This document shows, piece after piece, positions 1 to 8,019 of a stretch of 64,000 nucleotides of DNA. The stretch comes from Cyanobacterium stanieri LEGE 03274 (GTDB lineage Bacteria; Cyanobacteriota; Cyanobacteriia; Cyanobacteriales; Cyanobacteriaceae), in the NCBI RefSeq assembly GCF_015207825.1, contig NZ_JADEWC010000009.1, forward strand, positions 1-64,000. The letters are read 5' to 3'. The translations under genes and the position numbers were made by a program. Each line of letters begins with the position of its first letter. The first letter of the stretch is position 1. The notes beneath the pieces were generated by a model. It ran no database searches. It saw only the letters and a list, made by a program, of their open reading frames with translations, and was not told the DNA's origin.

Positions 1-135
1 TACTAATATAACTAACTCTCCTCAAAATGGCAACTTTTTCTCGAAACTTTTTTTCAACTTCTGTCACAACTGTTACATATTAAGGCTTTTGACCTTTCAA
101 TCTTTTTTTCTTTTCGCTGGGCATCGCTCACTTTA

Positions 136-1206
136 CTAATATAAATAGATGGTGATTAGGATAAGAATGGTGTTAATTAGATAAAAAATGCCCACTATTT
201 GGGTTTCTGTCCAGCCGCTTAGTTCGAGATGGTGGTGGATGGGAGCCATTTTGAGGAGTCTTTTGCCTTTTCCATTTTCGTCTTTGGTAGCTTTGTAATA
301 GGTGACTTGGGCAATGACGGAGATGGATTCGAGGAAGAAAAGCAGACTGATAATGAATAATGCCCAAAGATTTTGGCTTAAGAGTCCGATCGCACTTAGA
401 CTGGCACCAAGGGCAAGGGAACCTGTATCACCCATGAATACAGAGGCTTTGTTACGGTTGTGGAGAACAAACCCTAGACAAGCGCCACTGATGGCTAGGG
501 AGAAAACGAGTAAGTCGGGGTGGGTGTTACTTATTAATATACCGATACCTAGAAAGGCGATCGCACTTGTCCCCCCTGCTAAACCATCTACTCCATCGGT
601 GAGGTTGGTGGCATTACTTTCGGCGACGATAACAAAGGTAGCTAGAAACCAGAAGAAGAAACCGAGGGGCAAGATAATATTAAAAGGAAGGATGACGCTG
701 GTAATTTCTGGGGGCTGACTGTTTGCCATCCAAATACAGAATAAAACGGCAAAAAGAATTTGGAGGGCGAGTTTTTGCTTGGCTGTTAAACCGAGGTTAG
801 TTTTTTTTCGTAAAATTTGCCAATCATCTACCCAACCGATAAAGGCATAGGCAAAGGTAACGAGGGCGACGGCGATGGCATTACTAGAAAAGTTGGTAAA
901 AATTAAACCGACAATGATGGCGGTGGGAATGAAGAAAATACCTCCCATGGTGGGGGTTCCAGCTTTTTTGAGGTGGGAGGAAGGGCCATCTTCTTGGATG
1001 ATTTGACTGGCTTTGATTCTTTGTAGTTGAGGCACTATCACATAACCTAATGCCCCTGTGATGATAAATGAAGATAGAAAAGGATTAATTTGTTGAATAT
1101 TTAAAAAGCTAAGGGCGATCGCACCTAATCCGCAAGTTAAGAGAATAAGTAAAGTTACCCCTGTAGGATTAGTGAGGGAATTAGTAAATTTAGAATTAGT
1201 TTGCAT
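136..1206 (-). CDS. mraY: Phospho-N-acetylmuramoyl-pentapeptide transferase
   Basis: MraY transfers phospho-MurNAc-pentapeptide from UDP to undecaprenyl phosphate, giving lipid I, the first membrane step of peptidoglycan synthesis. The 356-residue protein is a polytopic membrane protein (about ten segments). Family motifs are visible: KKAGTPTMGG near residue 81, the DD pair in GWVDDWQ near 126, NLTDGVDGLAGG near 201, FMGDTGSLALG near 257 and the APIHHHLE histidine motif near 323. The ATG at 1204-1206 is the natural start. It stands alone and is divergent from the RNase Z gene across a 129 bp gap. Length and motifs are normal for the family, so the assignment is firm. Confidence 0.97.
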   Translation of the reverse strand: MQTNSKFTNSLTNPTGVTLLILLTCGLGAIALSFLNIQQINPFLSSFIITGALGYVIVPQLQRIKASQIIQEDGPSSHLKKAGTPTMGGIFFIPTAIIVGLIFTNFSSNAIAVALVTFAYAFIGWVDDWQILRKKTNLGLTAKQKLALQILFAVLFCIWMANSQPPEITSVILPFNIILPLGFFFWFLATFVIVAESNATNLTDGVDGLAGGTSAIAFLGIGILISNTHPDLLVFSLAISGACLGFVLHNRNKASVFMGDTGSLALGASLSAIGLLSQNLWALFIISLLFFLESISVIAQVTYYKATKDENGKGKRLLKMAPIHHHLELSGWTETQIVGIFYLINTILILITIYLY

Positions 1207-1335
1207 AGTCGATACTGATAGAAAATAAATTTATTATCGGTGGTTAGTTGTTTCTTGTCTATTTTTGTCAAATAAATTGTCCATGATGGAATGGTAAACT
1301 AGGATCAATCAAAAAGTATCAATAATATAGAAGTA

Positions 1336-2271
1336 GTGGAAGTAACTTTTTTAGGTACTAGTTCAGGAGTACCCACCAGATCGAGAAATGTATCCAGCGT
1401 GGCACTTAGACTAACCCAAAGGGGCGAAATTTGGCTATTTGACTGCGGGGAAGGTACTCAACATCAGATTTTACGCAGTGATTTAAAAACCTCCCAACTA
1501 AAAAAAATCTTCGTTACCCACATGCACGGGGATCATATATTTGGTTTGATGGGGTTACTGGCTAGTTGTGGTTTGGGCGCCCATGCGGAAAATGTGGAAG
1601 TTTATGGCCCCCCCGGATTAGATGCCTATTTAAAAGCCTGTATGAAATATTCTCAGACTTATTTCCCCTATGGTGTACATTTTAAAACTGTTTCCCCTGG
1701 GGTAATTTATGAAGATGATGAATATATAGTTAGTACAGAAATGTTAAAACATCGTGTTACTGCCTTTGGTTATCGTGTCAGCGAAAAAGATAAGGCGGGT
1801 AAATTTGATGTGGAAAAGGCGAAAAAGTTGGGGATTCCCAGTGGCCCTATCTATGGCAAGTTAAAAAAGGGTGAAACCATTACCCTTGATGATGGACGTA
1901 CTATTAACGGTTCTCAATTATGTGGCCCTACGGAAATTGGGCGTAAATTTGTTTATTGTACCGATACTGTATTTTGTGAAAGTGCGATCGCCCTTAGTGA
2001 AGATGCAGACGTACTAATCCACGAAGCCACCTTCGCCCACCAAGACGCTCAAATGGCCTTTGAAAGAATGCACTCCACCACCACCATGGCCGCCCAAGTC
2101 GCCCTCGCCGCTCAGGTCAAAAAACTCATTATGACCCACTTTAGCCCCCGCTATGCCCCGGGAAACCCTCTTCAATTGAATGATTTACTTAAGGAGGCAC
2201 AGGCAATTTTCCCTGAAACCATCCTCGCCCACGATTTCCTTAGTTATGAAATACCAAGACGAATTAATTAA
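1336..2271 (+). CDS. rnz: Ribonuclease Z
   Basis: RNase Z is the metallo-beta-lactamase-fold endonuclease that trims the 3' trailer of tRNA precursors. The 311-residue protein opens with the family N-terminus (VTFLGTSSGVPTR) and carries the zinc motif HMHGDHIFG near residue 63, a DTVFCESA stretch with a metal-ligand aspartate near 212, and a C-terminal THFSPRY histidine motif near 269. The start is GTG at 1336, chosen because it places the initiator exactly before the conserved first strand. It is transcribed alone, away from mraY. Just past its stop lies a short simple repeat. Confidence 0.96.
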   Translation: MEVTFLGTSSGVPTRSRNVSSVALRLTQRGEIWLFDCGEGTQHQILRSDLKTSQLKKIFVTHMHGDHIFGLMGLLASCGLGAHAENVEVYGPPGLDAYLKACMKYSQTYFPYGVHFKTVSPGVIYEDDEYIVSTEMLKHRVTAFGYRVSEKDKAGKFDVEKAKKLGIPSGPIYGKLKKGETITLDDGRTINGSQLCGPTEIGRKFVYCTDTVFCESAIALSEDADVLIHEATFAHQDAQMAFERMHSTTTMAAQVALAAQVKKLIMTHFSPRYAPGNPLQLNDLLKEAQAIFPETILAHDFLSYEIPRRIN

Positions 2272-2312
2272 TTGATAATTGAGAATGGAGAATGGATAAT
2301 GGATAATTACGG
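2269..2312. repeat. Degenerate GGAGAAT/GGATAAT heptamer repeat
   Basis: After the rnz stop codon the sequence runs through about five imperfect copies of a seven-base unit (TTGATAATT, GAGAATGG, AGAATGG, ATAATGG, ATAATTA). Comparable heptamer runs recur at 5553-5590, 14562-14592 and 58474-58503, always between genes. They resemble the short tandemly repeated repetitive sequences known from cyanobacterial genomes. No function is implied. Confidence 0.6.
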
Positions 2313-2400
2313 TAAATTGAAACAGTTTAATTTTTGGTAGAGAACCAAAATTGACTATCTATATTTCCGTAACACTTAATAATATGAGAATTAAGAACTG

Positions 2401-3732
2401 ATGACCATTGCGCGTACTATTTGCCTTGGATTTTTAGCAGTTATTTCCGTTGGCACATTACTGTTATTATTACCTTTTTCTACGGTTGAGCCGGGCTGGG
2501 GAAATTTTACCACTGCCCTTTTTACTTCTACTTCTGCGGTATGTGTAACGGGCTTAATTGTCGTAGATACTGGGAGTTACTATACTTTTTGGGGAGAATT
2601 ATTTATTCTTTGTCTTATTCAAATCGGTGGGTTGGGTTACATGACAACCACTACTTTTTTGATATTGTTAATCGGCAGAAAATTTGATTTTCGGGAAAAG
2701 TTAGCTATTAAAGAATCTTTTGATCGTCCTTTTCTCCATGGTAGTCAAAACCTTCTTAAATCCGTATTTGCCACTACCATTGCTTTAGAAACTCTGGGAA
2801 GCATCACTTTATTTTTGGTTTTTCAACAAGATTATGATAATCAACAAAGTCTTTGGTTAGCTATTTTCCATAGTATTAGTGCTTGGAATAATGCTGGATT
2901 CAGTCTGTTTGCAGATAGTTTAACTAGGTATCAAACTTCTATTCCTTTAAATATTATTATCTGTATTTTGATTATTTTTGGGGGGATTGGTTATCAGGTA
3001 ATTATCGAATTCTATTTATGGTTAAGGGAAAAGTTAGACACATCTAGCAAGAAAGAATACCGATTTTCCCTTAATTTTAGGGTAGTTATCAGCACTACTA
3101 TTTTTTTGTTATTGTTTGGGGCGATCGCCTTTTTAGTCACTGAATATAATAATCTGTTGGCTGAGTTTAACTTCAATGAAAAAGTAACTTTAGCGGTGTT
3201 TCAATCTGTAACTACTCGTACTGCGGGTTTTAATTCCATTGACTTAGGAGCAATGACCATTGCTAGTTTATTTCTTACCATTGGTTTTATGTTTGTGGGG
3301 GGTAGCCCTAGTGGTACGGCAGGGGGGATTAAAACTACTACTGTGCGCATTTTGTTTGAAAGTACCAAGGCGGTATTACAGGGTAAGCAAGATATTGTTA
3401 TTTATGAAAGGGAAGTCCCTTCGTCTCTAATTTTGAAGGCGATGGCGGTGGTGTTTGGTTCAACAATTACGGTGTTAGTAGTTACTTTTAGTATTTCTTT
3501 TATTCACCCTAATTTTAATTTTATTAATATTTTCTTTGAGGTGGTGTCTGCTTTTGCAACGGTGGGACTTTCCACGGGCATTACGGCTGATTTATCTGGT
3601 TCGGCTCAAGTTTTGATCATTTTAACAATGTATATTGGGCGAGTTGGAGTATTATTATTTATGTCAGCTATTTTGGGTGATCCTCGTCCCAGTCGTATTC
3701 ATTATCCAGAGGAAAATCTTTTAATCGGTTAA
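2401..3732 (+). CDS. ktrB: Ktr-type potassium/sodium uptake channel subunit KtrB
   Basis: This is the membrane subunit of a Trk/Ktr/HKT-family cation uptake system. The 443-residue protein has the repeated membrane-pore-membrane architecture: pore-loop segments are visible around SAVCVTGL (about 45), SAWNNAGFSLF (about 160), TTRTAGFNSID (about 271) and SAFATVGLSTG (about 384), each ending in the selectivity glycine. The SGTAGGIKTTT stretch near 305 is typical of KtrB. The ktrA gene starts 7 bp after its stop, so the two are almost certainly co-transcribed. In cyanobacteria this system imports potassium during osmotic adaptation; that role is inferred from the family. Confidence 0.93.
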   Translation: MTIARTICLGFLAVISVGTLLLLLPFSTVEPGWGNFTTALFTSTSAVCVTGLIVVDTGSYYTFWGELFILCLIQIGGLGYMTTTTFLILLIGRKFDFREKLAIKESFDRPFLHGSQNLLKSVFATTIALETLGSITLFLVFQQDYDNQQSLWLAIFHSISAWNNAGFSLFADSLTRYQTSIPLNIIICILIIFGGIGYQVIIEFYLWLREKLDTSSKKEYRFSLNFRVVISTTIFLLLFGAIAFLVTEYNNLLAEFNFNEKVTLAVFQSVTTRTAGFNSIDLGAMTIASLFLTIGFMFVGGSPSGTAGGIKTTTVRILFESTKAVLQGKQDIVIYEREVPSSLILKAMAVVFGSTITVLVVTFSISFIHPNFNFINIFFEVVSAFATVGLSTGITADLSGSAQVLIILTMYIGRVGVLLFMSAILGDPRPSRIHYPEENLLIG

Positions 3733-3739
3733 TATTATT

Positions 3740-4495
3740 ATGGCATCCAATCAACCTAATTCTGGTAGTAAGGGCGATCGCCCCAAGGGTATTTTTAGTC
3801 TTGATATTAGTTCGTTAAAATTTTTAACCAATTTACGAAAAGAAAGCCGTCAATTTGCGGTGATTGGTTTAGGCCGTTTTGGTAGGGCGGTATGTGAAAC
3901 TCTCTACAATATGGGTTATGAGGTATTGGGTACGGATGTGGATGAAAAATTAGTCGCCCAAGCCTTGACTGACAAAATAACTTCTAGCGCCCTTCAACTT
4001 GATTGCACCGAAGTAAATGCTTTACGGGAAGCTGGTATTTTTGAACTGGATACGGTGATAGTGGCGATCGGTAATTATTTAGAAGAAAGTATTATTACCA
4101 CCCTTAATGTCAAGGAGGGGGGTGTTAAATATGTGGTTGCTAAGGCTTCTTCTAGCACCCATGGCAAGTTATTAAAAAAAGTTGGGGCTGATTTGGTGGT
4201 ATATCCAGAACATGAAGCAGGATGCGAATTAGCTTATACTTTAACAAAACCAGGTATTTTAGACCGTTTTGAACTAGATCCTGATAATAGCATTGTAGAA
4301 GTTTCCATCCCTGAGGAATTTGACGGTAAAACCCTAGCAGAGATAAAAATTCGTAGTCGTTTTGGTTTAAATGTGTTGGCGGTGGGTAATGATGATAAGT
4401 TTGTGATTAATCCTCCTCCTCAGTTTGTTTTACAAAAGGGTTTATCTATGGTGGTAATTGGTTCTAATAGTGATATAAATCGATTACAAGATTAA
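3740..4495 (+). CDS. ktrA: Ktr regulatory subunit KtrA (RCK/TrkA domain protein)
   Basis: KtrA forms a cytosolic ring that binds nucleotide and gates KtrB. The 251-residue protein has a Rossmann-type RCK_N domain with the dinucleotide motif AVIGLGRFGRAV near residue 40, the acidic end of the second strand (TDVDE near 66) and an RCK_C/TrkA_C domain after about residue 165. It has a roughly 35-residue N-terminal extension ahead of the Rossmann domain that is rich in Ser, Gly and Lys; shorter KtrA proteins start near the Rossmann domain. The start ATG lies 7 bp after ktrB. Confidence 0.93.
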   Translation: MASNQPNSGSKGDRPKGIFSLDISSLKFLTNLRKESRQFAVIGLGRFGRAVCETLYNMGYEVLGTDVDEKLVAQALTDKITSSALQLDCTEVNALREAGIFELDTVIVAIGNYLEESIITTLNVKEGGVKYVVAKASSSTHGKLLKKVGADLVVYPEHEAGCELAYTLTKPGILDRFELDPDNSIVEVSIPEEFDGKTLAEIKIRSRFGLNVLAVGNDDKFVINPPPQFVLQKGLSMVVIGSNSDINRLQD

Positions 4496-4962
4496 AATCT
4501 GGCTCAATGTTTGTATGGCTTTGTGTGTAAATTAAACTATGATTCATCAGGAATGGGTTGAAGATGTATTTTTTATCCGAATAATCTTGTTCATAAGGGG
4601 CGATGGTTAACATGGGTAGAGTATGGACTTTGGCAGTATAAACAATAATTAGAATGAACAGATTATTGTTTAACCAAGGGAAAAAATATAGAAAAATGGT
4701 AGGAAATTATCAATAGTGTTTACTGGATGATTAGCTTAAAAACTCACAGGTTACAGGTTTAAAATACCAGCAGTCTATGTTAATTCTTTGATGGAACTAA
4801 ATACCAGAAAATTAATTAATATAAAGTTTTTGTAAATTTCTGAACCTGACACCCGATACCTTTACAAGACTATAAATTTTATCCCGAACTCAGGTTAATT
4901 AGTTGCAGTGCATTGAGAGCAAATCTGGGGTAAACTAGAATCGATTTTAGTTACGGAGACAA
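4496..4962. other. Intergenic region between ktrA and recR
   Basis: About 470 bases with no convincing gene. It contains a 23-codon open stretch from the ATG at 4540, which I cannot assign, an inverted repeat (arms 4640-4649 and 4662-4671, 10 bp perfect, 12-base loop) and a copy of an inverted-end repeat (4747-4862). The recR leader occupies the last bases. Confidence 0.6.
4747..4862 (-). repeat. MITE-like dispersed repeat, family B, copy 1
   Basis: One end reads CAGGTTACAGGTTTAAAA and the other, on the opposite strand, GGTGTCAGGTTCAGAA, so the ends are imperfect inverted repeats. The reverse complement aligns along most of its length with 49094-49208, including the shared core AACTxTAxATTAATTAAT. 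It encodes nothing. It looks like a small non-autonomous element, but no matching transposase is present in the window. Confidence 0.6.
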
Positions 4963-5565
4963 ATAGCTATTTATACTGCCCCCCTCGCTCGTTTAATAGA
5001 GCAATTACAAAAGTTACCCGGTGTAGGGCCAAAAAGCGCTCAAAGACTCGCATTACACATCCTCAAACGTCCCGATAAAGACGCAGAAAATTTGGCTCAA
5101 GCTATTTTAGATGCTAAAAGAAGAGTCGGTTTTTGTCAGCGGTGTTTCCATCTCTCAGCCGAACCTATTTGTAATATTTGTAGTAATCCTAATCGTGATG
5201 AGACAATCATATGTGTGGTAACAGATTCTAAAGACGTAATTGCCTTAGAAAAAACAAGAGAGTATCACGGTAAATATCACGTTTTAGGGGGTGTTATTTC
5301 TCCCATGGATGGCATTGGACCAGAACAACTTAATATTACCCCATTAGTAGAAAGGGTAAGCCGAGAAAAAACCCAAGAAGTGATATTAGCTATTAATCCC
5401 AGTGTGGAAGGGGAAACCACCACTCTTTACGTGGCACAGTTATTAAAGCCTTTTACTAGGGTTACTCGTATTGCTTTTGGTTTACCCATGGGAGGAGATT
5501 TGGAATATGCTGATGAGGTAACTTTAGCTAGGGCTTTGGAAGGACGTAGGGACATTGACAATTGA
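4963..5565 (+). CDS. recR: Recombination mediator protein RecR
   Basis: RecR works with RecF/RecO to load RecA on gapped DNA. The frame encodes 200 residues, the usual RecR length, with a helix-hairpin-helix ([15 protein letters not shown], about residues 16-30), a C4 zinc finger (CQRC...CNIC, about 55-70) and a Toprim domain ([13 protein letters not shown], near 80). The conserved N-terminus ([13 protein letters not shown]) lies upstream of the first canonical start, a TTG at 5092 that would delete the HhH. In this frame a stop at 4948-4950 is followed only by CGG, AGA, CAA, ATA, GCT, ATT. The best start is therefore ATA at 4963, four bases behind a GGAG (4955-4958); ATT at 4969 is second choice. 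Gene identity is firm; the start codon is the uncertain part. Confidence 0.9.
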   Translation: MAIYTAPLARLIEQLQKLPGVGPKSAQRLALHILKRPDKDAENLAQAILDAKRRVGFCQRCFHLSAEPICNICSNPNRDETIICVVTDSKDVIALEKTREYHGKYHVLGGVISPMDGIGPEQLNITPLVERVSREKTQEVILAINPSVEGETTTLYVAQLLKPFTRVTRIAFGLPMGGDLEYADEVTLARALEGRRDIDN

Positions 5566-5590
5566 CGGTGGACAATGGACAATTGAAAAG
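5553..5590. repeat. Short GACAATTG-type simple repeat
   Basis: Around the recR stop codon the sequence shows imperfect tandem copies of a seven- to eight-base unit (GACATT, GACAATT, GACGGTG, GACAATG, GACAATT). The last few codons of recR are part of it, so the repeat may have altered the C-terminus slightly. Related units occur at 58474-58503 on the other strand. Confidence 0.55.
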
Positions 5591-5708
5591 GTTTTAGGTG
5601 TTCGCCTTGTGTACTCTATTTCTCAACTTCCTTATCGGTGGATATTTATCTGGGATTTGGGGGTAAGAGAATTTTTATTTAAGGTATTTTTATTTTAATT
5701 TATTGGTT

Positions 5709-5969
5709 ATGAAAAAGTATTCTGTCCGTGTATATGTGACTTTAAGGGCTTCTGTACTGGATACAGCGGGAACGGCTGTGGAGTCTGGCTTACATCAATT
5801 GGGTTATGATGGTGTTGAGGGGGTGCGCATCGGCAAATATATTGAGTTGAATTTAACTGCTGAAAATGAGGAAAAGGCTCAAGCTGATTTACATCAAATG
5901 TGTGACAAACTTTTGAGTAATCCTGTTATTGAAAATTATCGTTTTGAGTTAAATCCTCTGGAGGCATAA
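5709..5969 (+). CDS. purS: Phosphoribosylformylglycinamidine synthase subunit PurS
   Basis: PurS is the small subunit that bridges PurL and PurQ in the three-part FGAM synthase of purine synthesis. The protein is 86 residues from the ATG at 5709 and matches PurS in size and pattern (YSVRVYVTLRASVLDTAG, GYDGVEGVRIGKYIEL, CDKLLSNPVIENYRFEL). An in-frame TTG at 5703 would add only two residues. purQ follows after 3 bp, so the two form an operon. Confidence 0.95.
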   Translation: MKKYSVRVYVTLRASVLDTAGTAVESGLHQLGYDGVEGVRIGKYIELNLTAENEEKAQADLHQMCDKLLSNPVIENYRFELNPLEA

Positions 5970-5972
5970 ACT

Positions 5973-6650
5973 ATGAAGTTTGGTATTGTTGTTTTCCCTG
6001 GTTCAAATTGCGATCGCGACGTAGCCATGGTAACCGATGGGGTTTTTAATCAACCTACTCGTTTTGTTTGGCATCAAGATACTGATATTGATGATCTTGA
6101 TATAATCGTTGTTCCAGGGGGATTTAGTTATGGGGATTATCTTCGCTGTGGTGCGATCGCCCGTTTTTCCCCCATTATGAATAGTATTATTAAACACGCA
6201 GAAGCGGGAAAATTTGTTTTAGGCATCTGCAATGGTTTTCAAGTTCTCACCGAAGCAGGATTATTGCCCGGGGCGCTCATCCGTAACCGAGATTTACACT
6301 TTATCTGTGATCAAGTTCCTGTCAAAGTAGAACATAATAACTCTATCTGGACAAAAAAATATTCCCCCGATGAAGTAATTCGTTTACCCATCGCCCACGG
6401 AGAGGGCAACTACTATGCCGATGAAGATACCCTCAAGGAATTAGAAGATAATAGTCAAATTTTATTCCGCTACTCCAATGAAAACGGTGATATTAACCAA
6501 CAATCTAACCCCAATGGCTCATGTCACAATATTGCTGGTATTACCAACAAACAAGGTAATATTTTAGGAATGATGCCCCACCCTGAAAGGGCAAGTGACG
6601 AAGGACTAGGATTTATGGACGGTAAAAACCTATTTGCAGGACTTTGCTAA
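5973..6650 (+). CDS. purQ: Phosphoribosylformylglycinamidine synthase glutaminase subunit PurQ
   Basis: PurQ is the class I glutamine amidotransferase subunit that delivers ammonia to FGAM synthase in the fourth step of purine synthesis. The 225-residue protein begins KFGIVVFPGSNCDRD. It has the nucleophile elbow GICNGFQ (Cys near residue 85) and the C-terminal catalytic pair in MMPHPERA (His/Glu near 203-205). It is 3 bp downstream of purS and likely translationally coupled. A palindromic repeat follows after the stop. Confidence 0.97.
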   Translation: MKFGIVVFPGSNCDRDVAMVTDGVFNQPTRFVWHQDTDIDDLDIIVVPGGFSYGDYLRCGAIARFSPIMNSIIKHAEAGKFVLGICNGFQVLTEAGLLPGALIRNRDLHFICDQVPVKVEHNNSIWTKKYSPDEVIRLPIAHGEGNYYADEDTLKELEDNSQILFRYSNENGDINQQSNPNGSCHNIAGITNKQGNILGMMPHPERASDEGLGFMDGKNLFAGLC

Positions 6651-6655
6651 TTACT

Positions 6656-6717
6656 GAATGAACTACCGTTAACCGTGTAATTAATTACACGGTGGGCGAG
6701 GATACAATCTATTTATA
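6656..6717. repeat. Palindromic dispersed repeat, family C, copy 1
   Basis: Contains the perfect 20-base palindrome CCGTGTAATTAATTACACGG (6673-6692) preceded by TGAATGAACTACCGTTAA and followed by GGTGGGCGAGG. The same arrangement occurs at 56428-56476, and a variant with CCTTGCAAT arms at 28458-28512. The flank TTTATAACGAATTATCCGA (6711-6729) is also found at 28381-28399. The palindrome could end purQ transcripts, but no T-run follows it. Confidence 0.6.
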
Positions 6718-6784
6718 ACGAATTATCCGACCTTGAGATAAAAGATTACAAAATGTGATCCCGAACTCTGGTTACTTACCCCCC

Positions 6785-7939
6785 TTAACTAGGAATCATT
6801 TCATTTTTTAAGGCAGAATCTTCGGAAACATCAAAACTATTTAACAAAAGTTTGCCCGAATCAGATTGCTCAATTTGATTGATGATAAATTGAATCATCG
6901 GTTTAGCGATGGTACATTCTAACTTGCCATCTTCATGGTAAACCCGTTCACTGGAAATAGCTTCGGCGATGGGTAATTGATTACAATAACCATAAAAAGA
7001 ACAACTACGACAGTTTTCGGCACGATCTTTACGCACGGAAATAGTATGTTTATATTCGGCACTTTGTTTAATATCCGACAATGATTGACGAAAAATATTG
7101 CCCATCAAACCATCAGGGGAGTAAGCATCTCCATGGCTATAAACATCCCCATTGGTATTGACAATATAAGCCCATTCTTCCCGCTGAGGATCATAAATAG
7201 CCTGTCTTGCCCCTGCTAAATAACGCACTGCGGCTTTAAAATAATCCCAGATGGGTAAAACTTTGATGTTAGTGGGTTGAGCAAATTGAGCCTTGGCTAC
7301 TGCTTGAAGGGCTTTTACAGTTTCTTCGTGGCTCACTAAAATAGGTTCAACCCTTGGGGGTGGATCGTTATGGCTAAAAATGGGTAACATTCTATAGTTA
7401 ATATGCAGGTCATTATAAAACTCATAGCTAGGTAAGACATAATCGATATTTGCTCCGTGAAGTACCATAATGGCGGCAAAAGGAATTTTTCTATCTATCA
7501 GTCGTTGCATATTGTCCAAGACTCGATCTTGAGAGTCATTTCCTTTTATATCTACTCTTTGATTACCGAATACATCAAAGGAGATACCTAGGCTGATGTC
7601 TAATTCTTCTAATAAGTCTAGGGTGGCATCGGAAATCTGTACTAGGTTACTTTGTACGCCGTTGTTATATTCTAAGCCTTCTGCATCTAAATATTTACGT
7701 TGTAGTTCTTTAAAAGCCCGTAAATAACTGTGGGGTAGTAGTAGGGCTTCTCCTCCGTGTAAAACAAAATTGGCGGTTCTATTTTCTGGGGGTTGTGATT
7801 TTAAGTAGGTGGCTAAATTACGGAAGAAAAAATCTAATCCCTCTAAGGGCATTCTTTCTTTGTTGTTTAATTCTTCGTACTCGTAACAGTAGTTACAACG
7901 TAGGTTACAAAGTTTACTCAATTTCATGACAAAGTGCAT
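6785..7939 (-). CDS. Radical SAM/SPASM peptide maturase, possibly cyclophane-forming
   Basis: A 384-residue radical S-adenosylmethionine enzyme. The cluster motif CNLRCNYC (CxxxCxxC, residues 12-19) sits almost at the N-terminus and is followed by YEYEELNNKERMPLEG, the layout seen in SPASM maturases of ribosomal peptides. The C-terminus has a SPASM-type cysteine cluster (ENCRSCSFYGYCNQLP, near residues 309-324, and a further Cys near 353) for auxiliary Fe-S clusters. The start is secure: AGGAGG lies eight bases before the ATG. The gene lies 80 bp behind the Trp-motif protein on the same strand, so it probably modifies that product. I see similarity to the GrrM/OscB and FxsB types but cannot decide the subfamily. 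Confidence 0.85.
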   Translation of the reverse strand: MHFVMKLSKLCNLRCNYCYEYEELNNKERMPLEGLDFFFRNLATYLKSQPPENRTANFVLHGGEALLLPHSYLRAFKELQRKYLDAEGLEYNNGVQSNLVQISDATLDLLEELDISLGISFDVFGNQRVDIKGNDSQDRVLDNMQRLIDRKIPFAAIMVLHGANIDYVLPSYEFYNDLHINYRMLPIFSHNDPPPRVEPILVSHEETVKALQAVAKAQFAQPTNIKVLPIWDYFKAAVRYLAGARQAIYDPQREEWAYIVNTNGDVYSHGDAYSPDGLMGNIFRQSLSDIKQSAEYKHTISVRKDRAENCRSCSFYGYCNQLPIAEAISSERVYHEDGKLECTIAKPMIQFIINQIEQSDSGKLLLNSFDVSEDSALKNEMIPS

Positions 7940-8019
7940 TTTTTATCCTCCTAATTTATTAAAGGTCATGGAAAATAGGAGAAAAAGCCAGGGTTTCTCC
8001 TATCGTTTTAGTATTTAAG

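Noticed and set aside
302-718. 138-codon open frame opposite mraY
   Set aside because: Fully within mraY on the opposite strand and lacks protein-like features.
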